Positions 1 to 6,724 of a DNA stretch of 64,000 nt are shown piece by piece; position 1 is the stretch's first letter; each line of letters starts with the position of its first letter. The translations under genes were made by a program, and so were the position numbers. Origin of the DNA: Gudongella sp034006985 (GTDB lineage Bacteria > Bacillota > Clostridia > Tissierellales > Tissierellaceae); the NCBI GenBank assembly GCA_034006985.1, contig JAVERT010000013.1, positions 1 to 64,000 on the forward strand. The letters run 5' to 3'. Under the pieces are notes generated by a model. It was not told where the DNA came from. It saw only the letters and a program-made list of their open reading frames with translations, and did not search any database.

Positions 1-127
1 AGGTCCTTCTTACAGGTTAAAAGGCAAGATAGATATGATGGAGTCTAAAAAAACTAGCAATAATTGATTCTAATAATTGTACATTTTGAGATTCTAATAA
101 ATGTACAATTTGGGATTGACATTTACA
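1..127 (+). mobile_element. Right end of an IS21-family insertion sequence (truncated by window edge)
   Basis: After the istB-like stop come two near-identical copies of a 22-base unit, 66-87 and 90-111, differing at two positions. A terminal segment then ends in TTTACA at 127. Read from the outside, the element would start TGTAAATGTC and carry two tandem internal repeats. IS21 elements characteristically have TG...CA tips with multiple direct terminal repeats. The outer boundary at 127 is inferred. No left end or target duplication can be seen. Confidence 0.55.
2..67 (+). CDS. 3' end of an IS21-family IstB-like ATPase gene (partial)
   Basis: Only the last 21 codons are in the window, in frame 2. 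The peptide starts GPSYRLKGK, which resembles the SYR(L/M)K motif close to the C-terminus of IS21-family IstB helper ATPases, as I recall that family. The stop at 65-67 lies about 60 bases before the proposed terminal repeats of the element, the position expected for istB in an IS21-type transposon. IstB is an AAA+ protein that helps the IstA transposase choose a target. The assignment rests on a short peptide plus the terminal repeats. The upstream sequence would settle it. Confidence 0.55.
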   Translation, partial: GPSYRLKGKIDMMESKKTSNN

Positions 128-596
128 CTCACTTATAGTTTGGAATAATTAATTTACCAAATATATCTTTTACACTCCATTTAAACCTTTAATTATATGC
201 TTTTATCTATTATATCAATGACTTATAAATATTTATACTTAAAAGACCTATGTTTGGAAATTAAGACCAGATGAATATTTTATATTCCAGTGTCCTTTTT
301 GAGTGTACCCTATCGAGTACACTAATATATTGGATAAATGCATCGATTTAATACCATTTTTAGGTATAATTGAGTAGAAAGTGTACTCTTTTATACACCC
401 ACCCTAAAAGTACACCTCCTAGCAGGAAACGCTAATGCATCTTAGAATTATAAAATATATGAAATTGCATAAGCTATAATATTAAGACATTCTATTATAA
501 GCTTTATTTTCAACGTTTAAAAGTTCCTAAACAAATAAAGTTCATAATTAAGCTTATGAACTTTATTATTTAAAACATGTAGTTGTAATGATTATG
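128..596. other. Gene-free stretch with repeated GTGTAC/GTACAC half-sites
   Basis: I see no convincing gene here. The stretch holds an exact inverted repeat GTGTAC-N8-GTACAC (303-322), a second imperfect one GTGTA-N8-TACAC (381-398), a further GTACAC (410-415), and a terminator-like hairpin near 534-567. The half-site cluster looks like an operator region or a remnant of one, but no target gene is evident on either side. Confidence 0.35.
534..567 (-). terminator. Hairpin downstream of the methyltransferase gene
   Basis: A perfect 14-bp inverted repeat (534-547 and 554-567) around the loop TTAAGC lies 30 bases past the methyltransferase stop. The stem is AT-rich and the T tract is poor, so it is only a probable terminator for the leftward ars transcript. 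Confidence 0.45.
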
Positions 597-1151
597 CTAA
601 ACTTCAAATACAAAACCATAAAAATTATTCCCTAATACAAACTTCTCAATTATCTTTAATTTATTAATTTTACCAAAATCTTCTAGTTCTTCTTGCGATA
701 TTCTCATTTCCGCTGGCGGACCTGATTGTGTTCCATTTTTATGAAATTCAATTACCATAAGTCTACCGGATTTTTTTAATATTCTCTTTATTTCATCCAT
801 CATTAGTTCTTTATTATCAATATGATGTAATACTGTAATCATTATTACTAAATCACATATATTATCCTCCATTGGCAATATATCTGAGTCTACTTTTTTT
901 ACCTTTAAATTCTTTAAGCCATTATCTACTATTTTAGTTTCAAGTATTTCAATCATACTATCTGATTTTTCAAGAGCATAGATATCACTAGTGCTAATCT
1001 GTGTAGCTGGAATTGAAAATACTCCTGTACCCGCGCCAATATCACATAATACCATACCATCTTTAAAACCCGCTCTTTTTAGAGTCTCTACCGGCCTAAG
1101 TTCTTCTAGTCTTTCTTTATTTTCAAATTTATTTATTTTGTCATGGCTCAT
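597..1151 (-). CDS. Class I SAM-dependent methyltransferase, ars-linked
   Basis: This 184-aa protein has a Rossmann-type methyltransferase fold. Motif I is CDIGAGTG (36-43), an acidic residue follows strand 2 (ALEKSD), and there is a VLHHID post-motif. It is the last gene of the leftward ars operon, 92 bases after the ACR3 pump gene. That position suggests a role in arsenical handling, for example methylation, but the only two cysteines lie in the core fold. The pattern of conserved cysteines typical of ArsM arsenite methyltransferases is not obvious, so the substrate is unknown. An ATG nine codons upstream (1178) exists. I chose 1151 because a GGGAAGGG site sits at good spacing before it, whereas the upstream ATG has none. 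Confidence 0.75.
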   Translation of the reverse strand: MSHDKINKFENKERLEELRPVETLKRAGFKDGMVLCDIGAGTGVFSIPATQISTSDIYALEKSDSMIEILETKIVDNGLKNLKVKKVDSDILPMEDNICDLVIMITVLHHIDNKELMMDEIKRILKKSGRLMVIEFHKNGTQSGPPAEMRISQEELEDFGKINKLKIIEKFVLGNNFYGFVFEV

Positions 1152-1243
1152 ACTCCTTATCCCTTCCCTCTTTATCATTTATATCCATTATACCCATATA
1201 ATCTTTTAAGAATTTCTTTAAAGCTTTTTCTCTAAATCTCTAC

Positions 1244-2293
1244 TTAACTTGGAAACCAATTTCTTGTATTATTAGCTATCTTAACCAATTGAAGCATAAC
1301 CGGAACTTCAACTAAGACACCTACTACTGTAGCAAGTGCTGCACCCGAACCTAATCCAAACACTGATATTGCTACCGCTACTGCCAATTCAAAGAAATTT
1401 GATGCTCCTATCATTCCTGCTGGAGCCGCTACATTGTGTGGTAATTTCCAAGCCTTAGCCCATAAATAAGCAATAAAGAATATTAAGAATGTCTGAATGA
1501 TTAATGGAATAGCAATTAAAACAATATTTAATGGATTATCAACGATTATTTGCCCTTGAAAAGAAAATATAATTATTAAAGTTAATAACAACCCAATTAT
1601 AGTTACATTACTAAATTTTGGAATAAAGACCTTTTCAAAGTATTCCAAACCTTTATTTCTAGTTATTACTGTCCTTGAAATAATACCAGCTGTCAAAGGG
1701 ATAACTACAAATAGAACAACTGAAAGAAATAATGTACTCCAAGGTACAGAGATATTACTTATTCCCAACAAAAATGCAACAATAGGAACAAATCCTACCA
1801 GAATAATAAGATCATTTGTTGCTACTTGAACTAGGGTATATGCAGGATTCCCCTTGGTTAGATGGCTCCATACAAATACCATAGCTGTACAGGGTGCTGC
1901 ACCTAATAAAACTGCTCCTGCAAGATATTCTTTTGCAAGTTCAGAAGGTATTAAATTCTTAAATACTACTGTAAAAAAGAACAATGCTATTGCATACATA
2001 CTAAATGGCTTAATTAACCAATTTGATACCCATGTGACTATGAGGCCTTTAGGATTTTCTCCCACCTTTTTGATGCTTTTAAAATCTACTTTTAGCATCA
2101 TTGGATATATCATCAGCCATATTAGAATTGCTACCGGTACTGAAACATTTGCATATTCAAAATTACTCAAAAACTCTGGTATCCATGGAATATAGACTCC
2201 AATAAGAACTCCAATTGCCATGCATATTCCTACCCATAATGTAAGATATCTTTCAAAAAAACTAATACCAACTGGTAGTTTCTTTTTTTCCAT
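1244..2293 (-). CDS. acr3: Arsenite efflux permease, ACR3 family
   Basis: This 349-aa integral membrane protein of about ten transmembrane segments exports arsenite (and possibly antimonite) using the membrane potential. The diagnostic APCTAMVFVWS segment contains the cysteine known to be essential in ACR3 proteins. The NFFELAVAVAI segment near the C-terminus is also typical. The start at 2293 is preceded by GGAGGAAG at good spacing. An in-frame start 13 codons upstream would overlap the ArsR stop and lacks a site. It lies directly after arsR in a leftward operon and is presumably induced by arsenite through ArsR. Confidence 0.92.
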   Translation of the reverse strand: MEKKKLPVGISFFERYLTLWVGICMAIGVLIGVYIPWIPEFLSNFEYANVSVPVAILIWLMIYPMMLKVDFKSIKKVGENPKGLIVTWVSNWLIKPFSMYAIALFFFTVVFKNLIPSELAKEYLAGAVLLGAAPCTAMVFVWSHLTKGNPAYTLVQVATNDLIILVGFVPIVAFLLGISNISVPWSTLFLSVVLFVVIPLTAGIISRTVITRNKGLEYFEKVFIPKFSNVTIIGLLLTLIIIFSFQGQIIVDNPLNIVLIAIPLIIQTFLIFFIAYLWAKAWKLPHNVAAPAGMIGASNFFELAVAVAISVFGLGSGAALATVVGVLVEVPVMLQLVKIANNTRNWFPS

Positions 2294-2332
2294 AATTATT
2301 CTTCCTCCACTTTGTAATTTAAATAAAGTCAC

Positions 2333-2683
2333 CTACTTTATCTCTTTTATGTTCTCACAGCTCATTCCTTTTTCTTTATATAAGGATAATTTTTTAAGAT
2401 CTCCCTTGAATTTATTGTTTAAGCCCATTTTTTCTATTAGATATTTATACAACAAGTCATTATCCTCAATAAATTTTGGATTTATATGATAATATATCCA
2501 TTGGGATTTTTTTTCAAAAACTACAATCTCTTCATTTCTAAGTCTTGTCAAATGTCTTGATATATTAGATTGAGTTGTATCCAAAATAGCTTCAATCTCA
2601 CAAACACACAATTCTTCTCTTATCAGCAAATTTATGATTCTTAGTCTATTTTCATCTGCTAAAGATTTGAATAAGTTATCCAT
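2333..2683 (-). CDS. arsR: ArsR/SmtB-family arsenite-responsive repressor
   Basis: This 116-aa winged-helix protein has a recognition helix around TTQSNISRHLTRL. Helix 3 holds an ELCVCEI motif with Cys26 and Cys28, the classic As(III)-sensing pair of ArsR. It should repress its own operon and probably the divergent arsC, releasing DNA on binding arsenite. It is the first gene of the leftward operon arsR-acr3-methyltransferase. A perfect dyad that overlaps its own -10 element is the likely operator. Confidence 0.92.
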   Translation of the reverse strand: MDNLFKSLADENRLRIINLLIREELCVCEIEAILDTTQSNISRHLTRLRNEEIVVFEKKSQWIYYHINPKFIEDNDLLYKYLIEKMGLNNKFKGDLKKLSLYKEKGMSCENIKEIK

Positions 2684-2702
2684 ACTTTACACCCCTTAGT
2701 AA

Positions 2703-2734
2703 ATTACTATATTCGATTATACTCATATAGTAAT
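2703..2734. promoter_or_regulatory. Candidate ArsR operator: 10-bp perfect dyad
   Basis: The sequence shows ATTACTATAT-N12-ATATAGTAAT. One half-site contains the -10 hexamer of the arsR promoter, so an ArsR dimer bound here would block RNA polymerase. It lies in the 210-base gap between divergent arsR and arsC. Assignment to ArsR is inferred from position and symmetry. Confidence 0.6.
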
Positions 2735-2755
2735 GCTAAATGTAATTTTTGTCAA
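2727..2755 (-). promoter_or_regulatory. arsR operon promoter
   Basis: On the minus strand, TTGACA (2750-2755) and TACTAT (2727-2732) are separated by exactly 17 bases, a strong sigma-A type promoter reading into arsR. The -10 element overlaps the operator dyad. Confidence 0.65.
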
Positions 2756-2893
2756 TACTTTCATCTCTTAAATATCTACCAAAAATTGTTTTTGATTTAT
2801 ATTATTAAAAACTTAATTTTTGAGTATAATATAGATATACATTAATTTATTATAGGTTGTTTTAAATATAATCACAAATAGGGGGATTGTAAA

Positions 2894-3295
2894 ATGAAAT
2901 CTAAAGTTGCATTTATATGTGTTCATAATTCATGTAGATCTCAAATGGCAGAAGCATTCGCTAACTATCTTGGGAGTGATGTTATAGAAAGTTATTCAGC
3001 CGGAACAGAAAAATATCACCAAGTAAAACCTTTAGCAGTGGAAGTTATGAAAGAAAAAGGAATATCTATGGATAATCATTTCCCAAAACTTTTAACAGAC
3101 ATCCCTGAAGAGGTAGACATATTGATAACTATGGGTTGCGGCGTTGTATGTCCTTTTCTTCCTTCTAAGCATGAAGAAGACTGGGGTATTACTGATCCAT
3201 CAGGCGGAAGCATCGAAGACTTTAGAAATGCTAGAGATATAATCGAAGAAAAAGTAAAAGACCTTATTTACAGAATAGAAAATAATATGCTTTAG
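2894..3295 (+). CDS. arsC: Arsenate reductase, low-molecular-weight phosphatase (thioredoxin-type) fold
   Basis: This 133-aa cytoplasmic enzyme reduces arsenate to arsenite for export by ACR3. The P-loop is C9-VHNSC-R15 (CX5R), followed by Cys82 and Cys86 (GCGVVC) for the disulfide relay, and an Asp-Pro acid loop near 101. The relay cysteines are four residues apart. I recall seven apart in the well-studied S. aureus enzyme, so this belongs to another subtype. It is divergent from arsR, has a GGGGGA ribosome site, and is followed by a strong terminator. Its 3' end and terminator are duplicated at 5413-5498. Confidence 0.9.
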   Translation: MKSKVAFICVHNSCRSQMAEAFANYLGSDVIESYSAGTEKYHQVKPLAVEVMKEKGISMDNHFPKLLTDIPEEVDILITMGCGVVCPFLPSKHEEDWGITDPSGGSIEDFRNARDIIEEKVKDLIYRIENNML

Positions 3296-3301
3296 ATAAA
3301 T

Positions 3302-3331
3302 AAAAAAAGACATTTTAATGTCTTTTTTTTT
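3302..3331 (+). terminator. arsC terminator
   Basis: A stem of an A run plus GACA pairs with TGTC plus a run of nine Ts. It lies seven bases past the arsC stop and also faces the lrp stop, so it can serve both convergent genes. A second copy lies at about 5470-5498. Confidence 0.8.
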
Positions 3332-3345
3332 ATTTAATTTTCTAT

Positions 3346-3798
3346 TTAGATATTGATTGATGCGTCATTTTTAAAGGTAGACAAAATTATTGAGGTTGAA
3401 GATGTTAAAACATCTGCACTTTTTCTTAAAGACTCCAATAAATTACCCAAACTTTCTGGACTGTCAGTTACAATTTTTAATACATATTCATGCTCTCCTG
3501 TAATTAAATGGCACTCCACTATATCTGGATTAGATTTTATAAATTTTCTAAAACTATTAAGTTCTGATTCACTATACCTTAAGGTTATAAAAGCTAAACA
3601 AGTTAAGGTTTTATTAAACTTTTCTGGATTTAGTATTACAGTATACTTCTCTATATATTTACCTTTTTCCAATTTCTTTATTCTCTCTGAAATAGCCGGT
3701 ATCGAAAGATTTACTCTTGAACTAATGGTTGATAATGGCACCCTTGCATCTTTTGATAATTCTCTTAGAATATTTAAATCAATATTATCTAATTTCAC
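3346..3798 (-). CDS. Lrp/AsnC-family transcriptional regulator
   Basis: This 150-aa protein has an N-terminal AsnC-type helix-turn-helix (about 4-60; LSTISSRVNLSIPAISERI) and a C-terminal RAM ligand-binding domain (about 68-145). Such proteins form octamers that sense an amino acid. The gene is divergent from the kynureninase gene with a 250-base gap, so it is the likely local regulator of that gene, perhaps responding to tryptophan, kynurenine or a related amino acid. That ligand is inference. Confidence 0.85.
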   Translation of the reverse strand: MKLDNIDLNILRELSKDARVPLSTISSRVNLSIPAISERIKKLEKGKYIEKYTVILNPEKFNKTLTCLAFITLRYSESELNSFRKFIKSNPDIVECHLITGEHEYVLKIVTDSPESLGNLLESLRKSADVLTSSTSIILSTFKNDASINI

Positions 3799-3988
3799 AA
3801 TTATTGCCCCCTTGCTTTACACTAAAACTAGTTAACTACAATTAAATTTTTATATAATAATTATACCTTATAAATATTTTATTGTCACATTAATATATTA
3901 TGTATTAAGCCCATTTCCATTATATTATTATGCATTTAGATGATTAAATGCCTTTAAACTAAATGTTTTATGGCAATTCTCAAAACTA

Positions 3989-4016
3989 TTGAAATTGTTT
4001 GAATATTAGATATAAT
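3989..4016 (+). promoter_or_regulatory. kynU promoter
   Basis: TTGAAA (3989-3994) and TATAAT (4011-4016) are 16 bases apart, 33 bases before the kynureninase ATG. The upstream 190 bases are very AT-rich and could hold Lrp binding sites. Confidence 0.6.
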
Positions 4017-4048
4017 AAAATTAATAATACTAGAAAGGGGTTTTTTAT

Positions 4049-5332
4049 ATGACTGAACAATTTAAGTTAGGTGTAGAATTTGCAAAAGAAATGGATTATA
4101 TGGATAAACTAAAAAGCTATAAAAAAAGATTTTATTTGGGCGAGGGTGAATTATACATGGATGGTAATTCCTTAGGAGCATGTTCCATTGATGCAGAAGA
4201 AGCTCTCCTAAACATGTTAGAAGTTTGGAAAAAGGAAAAAATATTAATGTGGAATATCGAAGATGGCAAATATTTTAAATATCCTCAGTATATAGGAGGA
4301 CTTTTTGCCGAAATGATAAATGCGGACAAGAATGAAATTACTGCTACAAATAGTGTAACCATAAATATTCACCAAGCTCTATCAACTTTTTACAAACCTA
4401 CAAAAGAAAAATTTAAGATTTTAGTAGATAATTTGAATTTTCCAACTGATATACATGCGGTGAAAAGTCAGATAAAACTAAAAAATCTAGATCCTAATGA
4501 TGCACTTAAAGTAGTAACTAGTAGGGATGGAAGAACTTTAGAAGAAGATGATATAATAGCAGCTTTAACTGATGATGTTGCTGTAGCTTTATTCCCTAGT
4601 TTACTGTATAGATCAGCACAACTTCTTGATATGGAAAGAATAACAAAAGCAGCACATGCAAAAGGTATTATTATAGGTTGGGATCTTTGCCACTCTATTG
4701 GTTCAGTGCCACATGATTTCAAAAAAATAGATCCTGATTTTGCAGTATGGTGTACTTATAAACATATCTCAGCAGGACCTGGCTCAAATGCGGTATTGTA
4801 TATAAACAAAAAACATTTTGGCACACAACCTGGAATGGCAGGCTGGCATGGGAATAAAAAGCAAACTCTGTTCCAATTAGATCATGAACATGATCCTGAA
4901 ACTGATGCAGATGCTTGGTTAACAGGCACACCAAATATGCTATCAATGGCTCCAATGGAAGGAATGCTAAAAATATTTAATGAAGCTGGCATAGAAAATA
5001 TTAGAGAAAAGTCACTTCTACTAACAGATTACCTAATCTTTTTAATAGAAGAAAGACTTGCTAAATATGGCTTTGCTAATGGAACCCCTATTGAACATAA
5101 TAGAAGAGGTGGTCATGTAGCTTTAGAGCATGATGAAGCTTATAGAATTTGTTTAGCCTTAAAAGAAAAAAATGTAGTGCCCGATTTTCGTGAGCCTAAT
5201 GTAATTAGGCTTGCACCAGTTGCACTATATGTATCCTTTGAAGATGTTTTGAGATTAGTAGATATAATAGAAGAAATTGCCATCGAAAAAACCTACGAAA
5301 AATTTTCTAATGAACGTGCATTAGTAGTATAA
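4049..5332 (+). CDS. kynU: Kynureninase-family PLP enzyme
   Basis: This 427-aa fold-type I PLP enzyme resembles kynureninase along its length: MDGNSLG (37-43), FPTDIHA (131-137), WDLCHS with the PLP-binding Asp212, and CTYKHI with the Schiff-base Lys238. Kynureninase cleaves L-kynurenine to anthranilate and alanine. The stretch that I recall as GW(W/F)GH in studied kynureninases reads GWHGNKK here (265-271), in the region that contacts the aromatic ring, so substrate preference may differ. No other tryptophan or kynurenine gene is nearby. An AAAGGGG ribosome site precedes the ATG. It forms a two-gene module with the divergent Lrp regulator. Confidence 0.82.
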   Translation: MTEQFKLGVEFAKEMDYMDKLKSYKKRFYLGEGELYMDGNSLGACSIDAEEALLNMLEVWKKEKILMWNIEDGKYFKYPQYIGGLFAEMINADKNEITATNSVTINIHQALSTFYKPTKEKFKILVDNLNFPTDIHAVKSQIKLKNLDPNDALKVVTSRDGRTLEEDDIIAALTDDVAVALFPSLLYRSAQLLDMERITKAAHAKGIIIGWDLCHSIGSVPHDFKKIDPDFAVWCTYKHISAGPGSNAVLYINKKHFGTQPGMAGWHGNKKQTLFQLDHEHDPETDADAWLTGTPNMLSMAPMEGMLKIFNEAGIENIREKSLLLTDYLIFLIEERLAKYGFANGTPIEHNRRGGHVALEHDEAYRICLALKEKNVVPDFREPNVIRLAPVALYVSFEDVLRLVDIIEEIAIEKTYEKFSNERALVV

Positions 5333-5412
5333 AAAAATAGTGAATCTAGTTTGCTATTCTTTTAGAAGCTATTGGCATAATGATCAAATTTGAATTTTCA
5401 AGAATAAATACT

Positions 5413-5498
5413 GAAGAAAAAGTAGAAGACCTTATTTACAGAATAAAATTTAATATGATTTAGATAAATAAAAAAAGACATTTTAATGTCTTTTTTTT
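5413..5498 (+). pseudogene. Duplicated 3' end of arsC plus its terminator
   Basis: This 86-base block matches 3245-3330 with about five substitutions and a one-base difference in the T run. It encodes EEKVEDLIYRIKFNMI followed by a stop, against EEKVKDLIYRIENNML in arsC, and then the identical hairpin terminator. No start or upstream arsC sequence is recognisable. It now acts as a second terminator behind kynU. The two copies are direct repeats that bracket the lrp-kynU module. Confidence 0.85.
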
Positions 5499-5621
5499 AT
5501 TGGGTAGGACTAATAGATAAAAGACAATATAATTACTTTAAGTTAATTTAAGGTTTATATACTAAGATAGATTTATAATAAAGAATGTAAAGTAATCTAT
5601 GAAAAATAGGAGGACAATAAT

Positions 5622-5840
5622 ATGAAACAGATACCCATTATGTTAGCGCTGGCACTTAGTATAAGCCTCTCTTCTTATGATACAAGTTCAACGACAAGTT
5701 CTAATAATACAAATGTTACTGAAGCAACATCAATTACAACGAATACAATACATTCCAATGTTTTAAGTGAAGTATTGACAGTGAAGTTAGAGGATAAGTT
5801 AGAAATAATAAATGATTTGGATTTAAGAAAGGGAAAATAA
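5622..5840 (+). pseudogene. Short secreted-protein-like ORF with lost lipobox cysteine; likely remnant
   Basis: The 72-residue product starts with a good signal peptide and a Ser/Thr/Asn-rich linker, as in clostridial lipoproteins. The lipobox-like position reads ALSISLSSYD, with Tyr where the lipid-carrying Cys would be expected (a TGT to TAT change would do this). The protein then ends after about 40 residues with no folded domain. It has an AGGAGG site and its stop codon overlaps the alarmone synthetase ATG (TAATG). I think it is the 5' stub of a decayed lipoprotein gene that still provides translational coupling. It could also be a genuine small exported protein. Confidence 0.45.
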
Positions 5841-6526
5841 TGGAATATAATAGATTAAACATTGCTAAACAAATTATTAATGACAGCATAACTGACCCAT
5901 CAATGAGTGATGTAGAAAAATTCAATGCCATAGGTCAACAATTCTTACCAATCCAAGAGTTGATGGCATATTATCGATGTGCCCTTATGGAAATTGAAAC
6001 AAAATTTAATGTTCTAAACGAGGAAATGTCTATTCTATTTGACCGCAGCCCAATTGAATCCATAAAGAGCAGAGAGAAATCCTTCGAAAGCATTTTTACG
6101 AAATTACAAAAAAAAGGCTTGCCTATGACAGAATCTTCCATAGTCAACAATATCAATGATATTGCAGGAATACGAGTTATTTGCTCCTTTCAGGAAGATG
6201 TATATAAGCTCACGGAAGCTTTACTTCAACAGGATGATGTAACCTTAATTATAAAAAAAGATTATATTAACAATCCGAAGAAAAATGGATATCGCAGCAT
6301 GCATTTAATCATTGAAATACCTATTTTCTTAGCTAAAACGAAAAAGATGATGAGGGTTGAAATTCAGCTTAGAACCATGGCCATGGACTTTTGGGCCAGT
6401 CTTGAACATAAACTTAAATACAAGCAAGAGGTTGACGATTCAGCATATGTAATACAGGAATTAAAGGAATGTGCCGATATCATTGCACTAATAGATGGTC
6501 GTATGGAGAACCTAAGGCAACATTAA
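5840..6526 (+). CDS. Small alarmone synthetase, RelQ/YjbM-like (p)ppGpp synthase
   Basis: This 228-aa protein contains the RelA/SpoT synthetase domain only, with no HD hydrolase, TGS or ACT regions. Visible motifs are DIAGIRVI (107-114), NGYRSMHL (149-156) and EIQLRT (174-179), followed by the WASLEHKLKYK signature. It should transfer pyrophosphate from ATP to GDP or GTP in the cytoplasm under stress. The ATG overlaps the stop of the preceding small ORF and has an AAAGGGA site. Residues 20-60 are helical and would form the tetramer interface known for RelQ. RelP/YwaC is the alternative subclass. Confidence 0.85.
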   Translation: MEYNRLNIAKQIINDSITDPSMSDVEKFNAIGQQFLPIQELMAYYRCALMEIETKFNVLNEEMSILFDRSPIESIKSREKSFESIFTKLQKKGLPMTESSIVNNINDIAGIRVICSFQEDVYKLTEALLQQDDVTLIIKKDYINNPKKNGYRSMHLIIEIPIFLAKTKKMMRVEIQLRTMAMDFWASLEHKLKYKQEVDDSAYVIQELKECADIIALIDGRMENLRQH

Positions 6527-6724
6527 CCATTCAACTCTACCGCTAAATAACCCTATATTCAGGTTTATTTATACTCGTAAGAATGCAAAAATAATGGGAT
6601 TTTTATCTAGCTAGAAATCATCTTATCTTTGTAGAAAAATTACAATCAATAATTTATCAAAATAATTGGAAGGTGGTAGTAAATAATGTTAAGCAACAAA
6701 AAAATTAAAATGGAGGTAAGAAAG

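Noticed and set aside
3353..3835. 160-codon open frame on the plus strand over lrp
   Set aside because: The opposite strand encodes a clear Lrp/AsnC protein with both domains; this frame has no recognisable content.
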